From assembly GCA_965207915.1 (NCBI GenBank), contig OZ242304.1, positions 434,001-498,000 of the forward strand: a stretch of 64,000 nucleotides of DNA, given 5' to 3'. This DNA comes from VXNJ01 sp009840625 (GTDB lineage: Bacteria; Chloroflexota; UBA11872; VXNJ01). Under the pieces are notes generated by a model. That model was not told the DNA's origin and made no database searches. It worked only from the letters and a program-made list of their open reading frames with translations. Positions 18,758-27,469 of this stretch are shown piece by piece. Position 1 is the first letter of the stretch. Each line of letters begins with the position of its first letter. Position numbers and translations under genes: made by a program.

Positions 18758-19573
18758 GTGCGATTCGCCGTACTTGGCTACCCGATCGGTCATTCGCTTT
18801 CGCCGCCCATGCATGAGGCTGCGTTCGCCGGCGCCGGCCTTGCCGCCAGTTACGAAGCGCTTTCGGTGCTCCCCCAAGAGCTGGAAAGTCGGCTAGACGA
18901 ACTGCGCAGCGGCCGTTGGAACGGGTTCAACGTGACCATTCCGCACAAGGTCGCCGCGCTGGAGCTGGCCGACGATCCGGACCCGCTGGCCGTTCGGATC
19001 GGAGCCGCGAACACGCTCTGGTGCCGCGAGGGGCGGATCCGCGCCGGCAATACCGATATCACCGCCATGCGCGAGATCATCGACTCTGCCCGAGTCGGGT
19101 CCGACGCCCCGGCCGTGTTGATCGGGGCGGGCGGTGCGGCCCGGGCGGCGCTGCTGGCCCTTTCGGAATTCGATCGCCTGACGATCTTGAACCGGACCCC
19201 GGCCAATGCCCGGGCGCTGGCCGCCGAGTTGTCGCCGGGTGCCCGCGTTCTCTCCCTGGACGACCCGGCCGGCGCCGAAGCGGCGCGAGCCGCCACGCTG
19301 ATTGTCAACGCCTCCAGCATGGGGATGACCGGCGGTCCGGCGGCCGGCCGCTCGCCCCTGCCGGAAGGCTGTCTGGGCCGCCACCACGTGGTGTTCGACA
19401 TGGTCTACCGTCCGGTGGAGACCCCGCTGCTCGCTGACGCCCGCAAAAGCGGCGCCCGCACCATCGACGGCCTGACAATGCTTGTCCTGCAGGGTGCGGC
19501 CAGCTTCTCGATCTGGACCGGTCGCGACCCGGACAGGGCGGCGATGCGACGCGCCTGCGAGCGGGCGCTGTGA
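18758..19573 (+). CDS. aroE: Shikimate dehydrogenase
   Basis: NADPH-dependent reduction of 3-dehydroshikimate to shikimate. 271 residues with the substrate-site motif GYPIGHSLSPPMHEAAF, the catalytic Lys64 (NVTIPHK), Asp100 (GNTD), the nucleotide loop GAGGAARA (123-130), the NRTPANA motif that favours NADP, and the C-terminal DGLTMLVLQGAASF. GTG start 2 nt after aroA. Confidence 0.95.
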   Translation: MRFAVLGYPIGHSLSPPMHEAAFAGAGLAASYEALSVLPQELESRLDELRSGRWNGFNVTIPHKVAALELADDPDPLAVRIGAANTLWCREGRIRAGNTDITAMREIIDSARVGSDAPAVLIGAGGAARAALLALSEFDRLTILNRTPANARALAAELSPGARVLSLDDPAGAEAARAATLIVNASSMGMTGGPAAGRSPLPEGCLGRHHVVFDMVYRPVETPLLADARKSGARTIDGLTMLVLQGAASFSIWTGRDPDRAAMRRACERAL

Positions 19574-20112
19574 AGCAAGCGAACCGTCCGTCGCGCATCT
19601 GGCTGGTCGGCCTTTCCGGATCCGGCAAGTCGACCGTCGCCCGTGAACTGGCGGCCCTGCTGGACTGGCGCGTCTTGGATTCTGACCAGGAAATCAGGAA
19701 CCTGGCAGGGATGGATATACCCGAGATATTCGATGTCCTCGGCGAAGACCACTTTCGCGAGATGGAACGGTCGATTGCGGCCCGCGCCGCCGAGGCCTGC
19801 CGGGTCGTCGTCGCGACCGGCGGGGGGCAGATGGCCAACGGCTGTCTGGCCGAAGTTATGCTGGGCAGCGGTGCGGTCGTTTACCTGCGAGCGCGCCCGC
19901 GGACCTGCGCCTCTCGCTTGGCGACTCAGCTCGGCACCGAGGGGCGTCCGATGCTGGGCGGGGAAGGCAGTCTCACCAAGAAGCTCGACAGCCTGCTCAA
20001 GCGCCGCCGGCCGATATACGAGTCGGCGCACCACAGTCTGGACGTTGACGGTACCGAACCGCGCCGCCTCGCAATGAACATCAGGGAGATGCTCGATGCT
20101 GACCCAGCCTGA
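19570..20112 (+). CDS. aroK: Shikimate kinase
   Basis: Phosphorylates shikimate at O3 using ATP. 180 residues with the Walker A GLSGSGKST, the shikimate-binding DSD loop (RVLDSDQEI), the GGG motif (VATGGGQM) and a lid region with RPML. The GTG start overlaps the aroE stop by 4 nt, and the gene overlaps aroB by 17 nt. Confidence 0.93.
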   Translation: MKQANRPSRIWLVGLSGSGKSTVARELAALLDWRVLDSDQEIRNLAGMDIPEIFDVLGEDHFREMERSIAARAAEACRVVVATGGGQMANGCLAEVMLGSGAVVYLRARPRTCASRLATQLGTEGRPMLGGEGSLTKKLDSLLKRRRPIYESAHHSLDVDGTEPRRLAMNIREMLDADPA

Positions 20113-21172
20113 CGGGTACACACCCGAGTACGTGGCCATCGGGCAGGGAATCCTGGACGACCTCGGAAGGGAGCTGGCGCTGCGCGGGGTGGAGCCCGCC
20201 GCCGCGTTCCTGATCGGGGACGAATCAGTCGACGCCCATTACGGGGACCGCGTCGCAAGCGCGCTCGAGGAAGCAGGATGGCGTGTTTGGCGCCGGACGG
20301 TCCCGGCCGGCGAGGAGAGCAAATCAGTGGCCGCCGCCGAGCAGCTGTGGCAGTGGCTGCTCCGTTGTCGCGCCGAGCGCTCAGACCTGATAGTGGCCCT
20401 CGGCGGCGGCGTGGTGGGAGACCTGGCCGGATTCGTGGCCGCCACTTGGGGACGCGGTATTGCCTGGGCGCAGGTGGCTACCACCCTGCTCGCCCAGGTT
20501 GATTCCAGCATCGGCGGCAAGGTCGCGGTCGACCTGCCCGGCGGCAAGAACATGGTCGGCTCATTCCACAATCCGGTGCTCTCGCTCCTGGACACCCTGA
20601 CCCTGCAAACCCTGCCGCAGCGCGACCTTGCCTCCGGGTGGGTGGAGGCGATCAAGCACGGATTAATCCGCGACGCTGCCTATCTGGCCGAACTCGAACG
20701 GGCCCCGTTCGACCTCCGCGATCCGGAAATGCTGGAACTGGCGGTGCGAAATTCGGTGCGCATCAAGTCCGAGGTTGTTGTCAACGACCCCTTCGACCGC
20801 GGGCTGCGGGCAGTGCTCAATTACGGCCACACGGTCGGGCACGCGATCGAAACCCTCGGCCAATATCGCCGTCACCGTCACGGCGAAGCGGTCGCGATCG
20901 GGATGGCCGCCGCCGGATACATCTCGACCAAGCTCACCGGCCTCGGAAACGACGAGCTGGAACGTCAGAACGCGTTACTTAAGGCCTGCGGCATCGAACT
21001 TGCGGCTTCGGGCTTTGCGGCCGCCGAAGTCGTGACAGCGATGCAGGCGGACAAGAAGTCGGCCGGCGGACGCCCACGCTGGGTGCTGCTGGAGGAGCTG
21101 GGGACGGCCAGCGCCGGTCATTCCGTCGATGACACGCTGGTGCGCGAAGCGCTGGCCGCCATCGGCATTTGA
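20096..21172 (+). CDS. aroB: 3-dehydroquinate synthase
   Basis: Converts DAHP to 3-dehydroquinate with NAD and a divalent metal. 358 residues with the NAD-binding GGGVVGDLAGFVAATWGRG, TTLLAQVDSSIGGKVAVDLPGGKNMVG, the metal ligand Glu in GWVEAIKHG and the paired His motifs NYGHTVGHAIE and HRHGEAVAIGM. It overlaps aroK by 17 nt. The operon holds five of the seven shikimate steps; aroD/aroQ and aroC are not in this window. Confidence 0.95.
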   Translation: MLTQPDGYTPEYVAIGQGILDDLGRELALRGVEPAAAFLIGDESVDAHYGDRVASALEEAGWRVWRRTVPAGEESKSVAAAEQLWQWLLRCRAERSDLIVALGGGVVGDLAGFVAATWGRGIAWAQVATTLLAQVDSSIGGKVAVDLPGGKNMVGSFHNPVLSLLDTLTLQTLPQRDLASGWVEAIKHGLIRDAAYLAELERAPFDLRDPEMLELAVRNSVRIKSEVVVNDPFDRGLRAVLNYGHTVGHAIETLGQYRRHRHGEAVAIGMAAAGYISTKLTGLGNDELERQNALLKACGIELAASGFAAAEVVTAMQADKKSAGGRPRWVLLEELGTASAGHSVDDTLVREALAAIGI

Positions 21173-21253
21173 CGCCAAGCCCCCTAGAATTTTCGCGGCC
21201 GGTGCTGGCAATCCCCGAATAGTTGCAACCCAACCGCTAAGAGGCCTGCGAAC

Positions 21254-22114
21254 TTGGAGCAATTCGGCTCCTTTCTGGCAATAGTCATCGCGCTGCTGGG
21301 CGCCTTCGCCGCGGCGGTGTGGGTGGCGGCCATCTTCTGGGCGTTCAACGATGTCCGCGGGCGAACGCTCGACATCTACGTACGCCTGTTCGCGACGCTG
21401 CTGGTCGCGGTCCTAGGCCCGGCCGGAGTGGTCCTTTACCTGATCCTGCGTCCTCCCGAAACCCTCGACAGCGTATACGTGCGGGCCCTGAACGAAGAAG
21501 CGATCCTGCGTGAATTGGAAGCCGGTACGCGACGGCCCGGACCGGTCCCCGAGCCCGGCGGCGGCACCGGACCGGTAATCGTTCCCTTCCGCGGGCACGT
21601 TCCCCAGATCGATCCGGAAGCGTGGGTGGCGCCGGGCGCCGTAATCGTCGGCCAGGTAACCCTCGAGCGGGGGGTCACCGTCTGGTACAACGCGGTAATC
21701 CGGGCCGACCACGAGCCGATTTCGGTCGGCGCCGGATCCAACATCCAGGACGGCGCGGTCCTGCACATCGAACATGGGCAGCCGGTCGTGATCGGCCGCA
21801 ACGTAACCGTGGGTCATGGCGCCATAGTGCACAGCGCAACCATCGAGGACGGCGCACTGATCGGGATGGGCTCGACGGTCCTGGACGGGTCGCGCATCGG
21901 CGAGCGAGCGGTGGTGGGTGCCAACGCGCTCGTGACTCAGAACACCACCTGCCCGCCCGCATCGCTGCTGCTTGGGGTACCGGCCAAGGTCGTTGGCCAG
22001 GTCCGGCCCGAGCAGATCGACTACATGCGGCGCAACGCCGCCGAATACAGCCAGCTGGGCGCCGAAAACCTGGCCGGCGGGGACCAGGGCATGGCCGGTA
22101 GCGAACCGCGTTGA
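21254..22114 (+). CDS. Membrane-anchored gamma-carbonic anhydrase-like fusion protein
   Basis: 286 residues in two parts. Residues 1-90 have two hydrophobic helices joined by a conserved-looking loop (AFNDVRGRTLDIYVRLFATLLVA) and the segment LRPPETLDSVYVRALNEEAIL. I associate this membrane module with Chloroflexota zinc-ribbon proteins. Residues about 110-265 are a left-handed beta-helix of the gamma-carbonic anhydrase/YrdA/PaaY family, with the expected zinc ligands His171 (AVLH), His188 and His193 (VTVGHGAIVH). The TTG start is supported by GAGG 9 nt upstream. Carbonic anhydrase activity is possible but not certain in this family. Confidence 0.8.
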   Translation: MEQFGSFLAIVIALLGAFAAAVWVAAIFWAFNDVRGRTLDIYVRLFATLLVAVLGPAGVVLYLILRPPETLDSVYVRALNEEAILRELEAGTRRPGPVPEPGGGTGPVIVPFRGHVPQIDPEAWVAPGAVIVGQVTLERGVTVWYNAVIRADHEPISVGAGSNIQDGAVLHIEHGQPVVIGRNVTVGHGAIVHSATIEDGALIGMGSTVLDGSRIGERAVVGANALVTQNTTCPPASLLLGVPAKVVGQVRPEQIDYMRRNAAEYSQLGAENLAGGDQGMAGSEPR

Positions 22115-22356
22115 AAGTGCGGGTGCTCTACTTTGCCCAATTGGCGGAAATCGTCGGACTGCGCGAGGAGATCTTCGACCTTGAACCGGGCGCCACGACG
22201 GGGCTGCTTTTTCGCCGCATTGGCATCGACCATCCCGGTGTCGGCGAACTGAAGGGGTCGTTGCGGCTGGCGCTCAACTGTCAATTCGTCAACGATTCCG
22301 AACCACTTAGCGATGGCGATGAATTCGCCTTGATTCCGCCGGTCAGCGGTGGCTGA
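22111..22356 (+). CDS. MoaD/ThiS-like sulfur-carrier protein
   Basis: 81 residues with a beta-grasp pattern starting KVRVLYFAQLAEIVGLREE and ending in PPVSGG. The C-terminal Gly-Gly is what is adenylated and thiocarboxylated in MoaD and ThiS. The internal DSEPLSDGDEFALIPPVSGG resembles molybdopterin synthase small subunits. No moaE, moeB or thiG is nearby, so the pathway is uncertain. The TTG start overlaps the previous stop (TTGA). Confidence 0.8.
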   Translation: MKVRVLYFAQLAEIVGLREEIFDLEPGATTGLLFRRIGIDHPGVGELKGSLRLALNCQFVNDSEPLSDGDEFALIPPVSGG

Positions 22357-23041
22357 CCTGGTGCGCGTGGAGCTCCACGCGCACACCTGGTGGTCGGGTG
22401 ACTGCGGGGTCAGTCCTCGCGATTTATGTCAAGCCGCCCGCGATGCCGGGATTGACGTCCTGGCGGTCACCGACCACAACCAGATCGGCGGCGCTTTCGA
22501 GGCCCGCGATTGCGGGATAGTCGATGTGATCGTGGGCGAGGAAATTCGTACCGACCGCGGTGAGTTGCTGGCCTACTTCCTCAAGGAGTGGATCCCGCCG
22601 TGGCTGCCGCCGATTGAGACGATCGCGCGCATCCGCGACCAGGGCGGGGTAGTTTCGATCCCGCACCCGCTCGACCGGGACCGCAACAGCACGCTCGCGG
22701 CCGATCAGCTGGATGCGGTCGTTCCGCTGCTGGACATGGTCGAGGTATTCAATTCGCGGGTAATCAAACCGGACCGCAACCGCCGGGCTTCGGAATTGTG
22801 CCTGCGCAATGGCAAGATTCCCGCAGTGGGATCGGACGCCCACACGCGTGGAGAAGTCGGCAACAGCTGGCAGGAAATTCACGAATTCGACGGACCGCAG
22901 CAGTTCCTCGCCGCCATGCAGGATGCGCGCCTGAACACCCGGCGCGCGTCGCCGTTGGCGCGAATCGCGTCCAACTGGCAGAAGGTTCGCAAGCGGATGT
23001 TCGGGCCGGACGTGGCCGAACTGGCCGGCACCGGCCGCTGA
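22349..23041 (+). CDS. PHP-domain metal-dependent phosphoesterase
   Basis: 230 residues of the PHP superfamily. The metal-binding motifs are in order: ELHAHTWWS (HxH), AVTDHNQ, GEEIRT, SIPHPLD and VGSDAHT. This stand-alone form resembles 3',5'-nucleoside bisphosphate or histidinol-phosphate phosphatases; the substrate cannot be told. The GTG start overlaps the moaD-like gene by 8 nt, and the stop lies inside a perfect palindrome shared with the convergent gene. Confidence 0.85.
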   Translation: MADLVRVELHAHTWWSGDCGVSPRDLCQAARDAGIDVLAVTDHNQIGGAFEARDCGIVDVIVGEEIRTDRGELLAYFLKEWIPPWLPPIETIARIRDQGGVVSIPHPLDRDRNSTLAADQLDAVVPLLDMVEVFNSRVIKPDRNRRASELCLRNGKIPAVGSDAHTRGEVGNSWQEIHEFDGPQQFLAAMQDARLNTRRASPLARIASNWQKVRKRMFGPDVAELAGTGR

Positions 23042-23058
23042 ACCGGCGCCGGTTCAGC
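23037..23058. terminator. Perfect 22-bp palindrome at convergent gene ends
   Basis: An 11-bp arm (GCTGAACCGGC) is followed directly by its exact reverse complement. The TGA stop of the PHP gene and the stop of the convergent phosphatidyltransferase gene lie symmetrically in the two arms. It could fold on either transcript as a bidirectional end structure, but there is no U-tract. Confidence 0.45.
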
Positions 23059-23647
23059 CGGTGCTGCGGCGTACGTGCAGGATCCGCTGCAGGGCGGTGA
23101 AATTGGTCACCGCGGCCAGGACCCAGACCGCCGCCAACAGGATCCAGTCGGCAACCACGGCCGCCGCCACCAGGGAGAGTCCGAGAATGAGCAACCGTTC
23201 GGGGCGCTGCAGAAAGCCGACTTTGCATTCCAGCCCCAAACCCTCGGCGCGGGCGCGGCAATAGCTGACCATCAACGAACCGCTGATTGCCAGCAGCGAT
23301 CCGAATACCCCCCAGTGCCCGGATGACTGGGCATAGTGCCAGGAGAGTCCTGCGAAGAAAAAAATCTCTACGTAGCGGTCGAGCACGGAATCCAGAAACG
23401 CCCCAAACCGGCTGGCACTGCCTTGCAGTCGGGCCAGCGCGCCATCGAGCGAATCCAGCGCCGTCGCCGGGAGAAGGACTATGCCGGCCCAGAGGTGGTA
23501 ATCGAACGCGATCAGCAAGGCCGGGACCACATTGAGGGCCGATCCGAAAATCGTGATCGAGTTGGGCGTCAAAGGCGTGCGGTCCACGATCCGGGCCAGA
23601 CCCGTCATCAGCTTTCTGAACCGCTCCTGCAGCCGGGACCAGCTCAA
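23054..23647 (-). CDS. CDP-alcohol phosphatidyltransferase, PgsA1/PI-phosphate-synthase-like
   Basis: A multi-pass membrane enzyme moving a phosphatidyl group from CDP-diacylglycerol to an alcohol acceptor. 197 residues with the full family signature D65-x2-D68-G69-x2-A72-R73-x8-G82-x3-D86-x3-D90 and about six hydrophobic segments. The context (PimA-like and PatA-like genes just upstream) points to inositol phosphate as acceptor. This is an inference; phosphatidylglycerophosphate synthesis is the main alternative. It overlaps the PimA-like gene by 4 nt. Confidence 0.85.
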   Translation of the reverse strand: MSWSRLQERFRKLMTGLARIVDRTPLTPNSITIFGSALNVVPALLIAFDYHLWAGIVLLPATALDSLDGALARLQGSASRFGAFLDSVLDRYVEIFFFAGLSWHYAQSSGHWGVFGSLLAISGSLMVSYCRARAEGLGLECKVGFLQRPERLLILGLSLVAAAVVADWILLAAVWVLAAVTNFTALQRILHVRRSTG

Positions 23648-24870
23648 TTCCCGATCGCCCTGCCGGCAGTGGGTCCCAGGTTTTCGGATTGGATGCGCGA
23701 GCGGGCGCGCAGGAGTTCGACATAGTAGTCGTACACCCGGGTAGCCACGACCTCCCAGGAGAAATCGTTGACCCGTTGGCGACCGGCGCGCCGGAAGCGG
23801 TCGGCGGTGCCCGGGTGCTGCAGCAGGCGCAGAATCCCACGGGCCAGGGCGCGTTTGTCATCGGGAGCGCAGTAGAGGACCGCGCTTCCGTCGGGTGAAA
23901 CCGTCCGGTATCCGGGGATGTCCGAAGCGACCACCGGAGTTCCGGCGGCCATGCCTTCCATGAGCACTATCCCCTGGCTCTCGCGCGCCGAACCCTGGGC
24001 CGGCGCCACCAAAATGTCGGCCGACTGCAGATACGCGCGCTTTTCGTCTTCGGAGACGCGGCCGGTGAAGATCGTGTCCTGGATACCGGCCCGCTGCAGG
24101 CGCCGTCGCGCCCGCTGCAGTTGGCCCTGGTCGTAGGCACCGACCACCACCAGTCGCGCGTCGGGACGCAGACGTCGCACCGTAGCCATCGCATCCAGCA
24201 GCAGCGGCAGGCCCTTACGTTTTTCCATACGGCCGAGAAACATGATCGCCGGGCGCGAACCGGCCATTTCGGCGATCGGTTCGGCCGGGGTCCCGAACCA
24301 CTCCGGGTCGATTCCGTTGGGGATGATCCGGTACTCGCCAGGGAACGCCCGCCAGACGAAGTCTCTGGCGGCGACCGAAACGGCTATCTTGCCGTCCAGG
24401 CGTCTGTGGAATCCCTCCAGCAACGGTTTGTAGGCACGGTAGACGGTCGAAGTCTTGCGGGTGGCGTGGAAAGTCCCGATGTTTATGGCGCTGGAGAGCC
24501 GCAGCACCTGGAGCGGCAACACCGGTGCCATCGGCTCGTGGATGTGGACGACGTCGAATCCGCCGTCCTCAGCGAGCTCGCGCTCGATCGCCGGCCGCAT
24601 CCGCGGCGAAAGCGCCAGTCGCGCGATGGATCCGTTGCTGCGGACCGGTACGATCGTGCGCGAGATCCCGACCACGCCCGGGGTGTCCAGGTTGCCCACC
24701 GGCGCCGAGCTCGGGGCCATGATCTTGACGAAGTGACCGCGCCGCCTGAAGATCCGTGCCAGGTTCGAGATGTGGGCGCCGACCCCGCCCGGCACCGCGA
24801 AATCGTACGGCGAGACGAGGCATACGCGCAGGCGCTCCGGGTCGGCCGGGCGACTAGGCGACTCGATCAC
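23644..24870 (-). CDS. GT4 glycosyltransferase, PimA-like
   Basis: 408 residues with two Rossmann lobes. The N-lobe has SPYDFAVPGGVGAHI, the glycine-rich loop of PimA-type enzymes. The C-lobe has FLGRMEKRKGLPLLL and the GT4 nucleotide-sugar motif ESQGIVLMEGMAAGTPVVASDIPGY, with the EGMAAG core. PimA transfers mannose from GDP-mannose to phosphatidylinositol at the inner membrane face. The assignment rests on overall similarity and on its place between an acyltransferase and a CDP-alcohol phosphatidyltransferase. Confidence 0.85.
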   Translation of the reverse strand: MIESPSRPADPERLRVCLVSPYDFAVPGGVGAHISNLARIFRRRGHFVKIMAPSSAPVGNLDTPGVVGISRTIVPVRSNGSIARLALSPRMRPAIERELAEDGGFDVVHIHEPMAPVLPLQVLRLSSAINIGTFHATRKTSTVYRAYKPLLEGFHRRLDGKIAVSVAARDFVWRAFPGEYRIIPNGIDPEWFGTPAEPIAEMAGSRPAIMFLGRMEKRKGLPLLLDAMATVRRLRPDARLVVVGAYDQGQLQRARRRLQRAGIQDTIFTGRVSEDEKRAYLQSADILVAPAQGSARESQGIVLMEGMAAGTPVVASDIPGYRTVSPDGSAVLYCAPDDKRALARGILRLLQHPGTADRFRRAGRQRVNDFSWEVVATRVYDYYVELLRARSRIQSENLGPTAGRAIGN

Positions 24871-24886
24871 AGCCGTTGGACCGGGG

Positions 24887-25771
24887 TCAGCACTCGGACG
24901 CCGGCCAGAAGGTGCGGAACTGGTACCACTGGTCCGGGGCCGTGCGAATGAGGCGCTCGAGACTGGCGACGGTGGCCTGCAACAGTCGTTTCACCTCGGC
25001 CTCGCGGGGCGCCGACCGGTCAGGGATGATCGATTCGGCGACGCGCAGGATCGCCTGACCCGAACCGCCCCGGTAGACGACCAGAGGGACAATCTCGGCG
25101 TTGGTGCGTATCGCCAGCTTGGCGACCCCGGCCGGCAAGCGGGTGATCCGCCCGAACCAAGTGACCGGGACCCCGCCCTGCTCCAGCGGCCGATCGACCA
25201 GGATCGCCACCCGGCCGCCTTTCCGCAGGACAGAGAACATCTGCCGGATATCACGACGCATGTCCAATGATTTCATGCCCAGATGAACGCGCAGACGCCG
25301 AAACACCTCGGTCATGCCGGGGTTGGCAAACGATTCCTGGACGACGTGGATCTCGGACAGCGAGGCGCCCCAGGAGGCGGCGGCATCCCAGGTCCCGAAA
25401 TGGCAGGTGGCAACGATAACCGGCCCGTTGTAGGCGATGTGATGGGCGCGCTGGCGCGCCATCGGCGAATAAAAGTGCAACTGGCGATGCAGCTCGACCG
25501 GCGGGGCCAGGTAGGCTTCGGCCATCGAGAGGGCCTGCAACAGGAAGTTCTCGATCGACCGGCGGGCCAGGCGACGGACCGTATCGTCACCGGCCGCGGC
25601 CCCGAGCATGACGGCCATGTTGGAACTTGTCGACGCGCGCATCTTCGCCGACAGGCGGAAGACGATATGAGCGATCAGATTGACGACCGGACGCTTGATC
25701 GCCCAGGGGACCATGTTCGTCAGGCGGCAACCGGCTTCGAAAAGCATCAGCCAGGCCCAGCCTCGTGGCAT
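24887..25771 (-). CDS. LpxL/HtrB-family lipid acyltransferase, PatA-like
   Basis: 294 residues of the membrane-associated acyltransferase family. The catalytic motif H124-x4-D129 is in CHFGTWD. Other family landmarks are FLLQALSMAEAYL early, and GGRVAILVDRPLEQGGVPVTWFGR and KLAIRTNAEIVPLVVYR later. In mycobacteria the homologous gene between pgsA1 and pimA acylates phosphatidylinositol mannosides. Its ATG shares one base with the rny stop (TGATG); the next gene begins 16 nt after it. Confidence 0.85.
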   Translation of the reverse strand: MPRGWAWLMLFEAGCRLTNMVPWAIKRPVVNLIAHIVFRLSAKMRASTSSNMAVMLGAAAGDDTVRRLARRSIENFLLQALSMAEAYLAPPVELHRQLHFYSPMARQRAHHIAYNGPVIVATCHFGTWDAAASWGASLSEIHVVQESFANPGMTEVFRRLRVHLGMKSLDMRRDIRQMFSVLRKGGRVAILVDRPLEQGGVPVTWFGRITRLPAGVAKLAIRTNAEIVPLVVYRGGSGQAILRVAESIIPDRSAPREAEVKRLLQATVASLERLIRTAPDQWYQFRTFWPASEC

Positions 25772-27312
25772 CAGTTGGCCACTTCGACCGCACGGGTTTC
25801 TCTGATTACTGTCACCCGCACCTGCCCCGGATTGGTCATTTCGGCCTCGACTTCGGCAGCAATTTCGCGCGCGATCCGCAGCGCGCCCAGCTCGTCCACA
25901 TCCCCTGGATCGACCGCGATCCGCAATTCGCGCCCGGCTTGCAGGGCGAAGGAATTGACCACTCCATCATGCGAATTGGCGATCTGCTCCAAAGCTTCCA
26001 ATCGCTTGATGAACAGTTCGCTGGTTTCGCGCCGGGCTCCCGGCCGCGATGAGGAAATCGCGTCCGCGGCCGCGACAACGAAGGCTTCCGCCGACGCCGG
26101 ATAGACGTCGAAGTGATGGGCTTCGATGGAGTGCGCGATCGACTCGTCCACCCCGTACCGGCGGCAGCGCTGAGCGCCGATCTGGGCATGCTTGCCATCC
26201 ACTTCGTGCGAAAGCGCCTTGCCGACGTCGTGCAGCAGGCCGCCGGCCCGGGCAACCTTGCTGTCGGCGCCCATTTCGCCGGCCAGCACGCCGGCCAGGT
26301 GGGCAACCTCGACCGAGTGCGAAAGCACGTTCTGACCGTAACTCTGCCGGTAATTGAGCTGGCCGAGCAGGAGCACCAGCTCCTGGTGCAGCTTGGGCAC
26401 CTTGGCTTCGAAGCACGCGCGTTCGCCGGCTTCGCGGATTGACTTGCGGACCGCTACGCGGGCGCGGTTGAAATGCTGTTCGATGCTGACCGGGTGGACG
26501 CGACCGTCCTCGATCAGGCTCGAGAGCGTGCGGCGGGCGATTTCGCGCCGAATCGGGTCGTGCGAGGAGAGAGTCACGGTCTCGGGGGTGTCGTCGATCA
26601 GGAGATCCACCCCGGTGATGGCTTCGAACGCCCTGATGTTGCGTCCTTCGCGACCGATGATCTGGCCCTTGGACTCATCGCCGGGGAGCTTCACGGCCGA
26701 CGTGGTTGAGCTCTGGGTTACCGCGGAAGCCACCCGCTGAAGGCTGTTGGAAACCAGCCAGCGCGCCCGGAGATCGGCTTCCTGCCGGGCCTGCTCTTCG
26801 GCCCCGCGCACGATCTGATCGGCCAGTTCGCGAGATTCCTCGGTCACCTTCTCCATCAGCTGGGTTCGGGCCTGGGCGTGGGTCAACTGGGCAACCTCTT
26901 CCAGGCGGACAGCGTGATCCGCCTGGCGCTCGCTCAACTGCTTCTGCTGCTCGGCCAGGTCCGACTCGCGTCGCAGCAATTCCTGTTCGCGCTTTTCGAG
27001 ATTCTCGGAGCGGCGGTCCAGCCGCTGCTCGCGCCGCTTGGCCTCGCGGTTGCGCTGCCGGATTTCTCCCCGCTGGTCGCTGGCCTGCTTTTCGACGTTT
27101 TTGCGGAGCGCGTTGGCCTGGTTGGTCGCCTCGGCAATCAGCTCGCGCTGTTTTTGCTCAACCTTGGCGAGTTCGGATTCAAGATTTAGTGCGAATACGT
27201 CCGCCTGGCGGCGCGCAATGAGCATCTGCAGCAGGTATCCGCCGGCGAGCGCGATCAATGCCACTGCCGCGATCAGGAAGACGATCGCGACCCAGTTGTC
27301 TAGCAAAGACAT
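25771..27312 (-). CDS. rny: Ribonuclease Y
   Basis: A membrane-anchored endoribonuclease that starts mRNA decay. 513 residues, the usual length: an N-terminal transmembrane helix (about 6-33), a long coiled-coil rich in Glu, Arg and Gln (about 40-190), a KH domain with the GREGRNIRAFE loop and an HD domain with the metal pair HDVGKAL. The C-terminus PGQVRVTVIRETRAVEVAN is typical. First gene of the lipid cluster, so the two functions share at least the transcript. Confidence 0.95.
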   Translation of the reverse strand: MSLLDNWVAIVFLIAAVALIALAGGYLLQMLIARRQADVFALNLESELAKVEQKQRELIAEATNQANALRKNVEKQASDQRGEIRQRNREAKRREQRLDRRSENLEKREQELLRRESDLAEQQKQLSERQADHAVRLEEVAQLTHAQARTQLMEKVTEESRELADQIVRGAEEQARQEADLRARWLVSNSLQRVASAVTQSSTTSAVKLPGDESKGQIIGREGRNIRAFEAITGVDLLIDDTPETVTLSSHDPIRREIARRTLSSLIEDGRVHPVSIEQHFNRARVAVRKSIREAGERACFEAKVPKLHQELVLLLGQLNYRQSYGQNVLSHSVEVAHLAGVLAGEMGADSKVARAGGLLHDVGKALSHEVDGKHAQIGAQRCRRYGVDESIAHSIEAHHFDVYPASAEAFVVAAADAISSSRPGARRETSELFIKRLEALEQIANSHDGVVNSFALQAGRELRIAVDPGDVDELGALRIAREIAAEVEAEMTNPGQVRVTVIRETRAVEVAN

Positions 27313-27469
27313 GGGGTATTCCTCGATGTCGGTCGCGATGACGCGCCGCCGCAGGCGCCGGACGGACCGGGCGCCGCCCGGTGATGCGGGCCGAGGGATT
27401 CTGTTGTTGAATCGGAGGCGAGAGTGTCATCGTGGAGGCCCTGCAGGCCCCGGTTGTTATCTGCCGCGA

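Noticed and set aside
21169..21190. TTGACG with TAGAAT as a promoter before the carbonic-anhydrase fusion
   Set aside because: The spacing is only 10 nt; the TAGAAT may still be a -10 but TTGACG overlaps the aroB end by chance.
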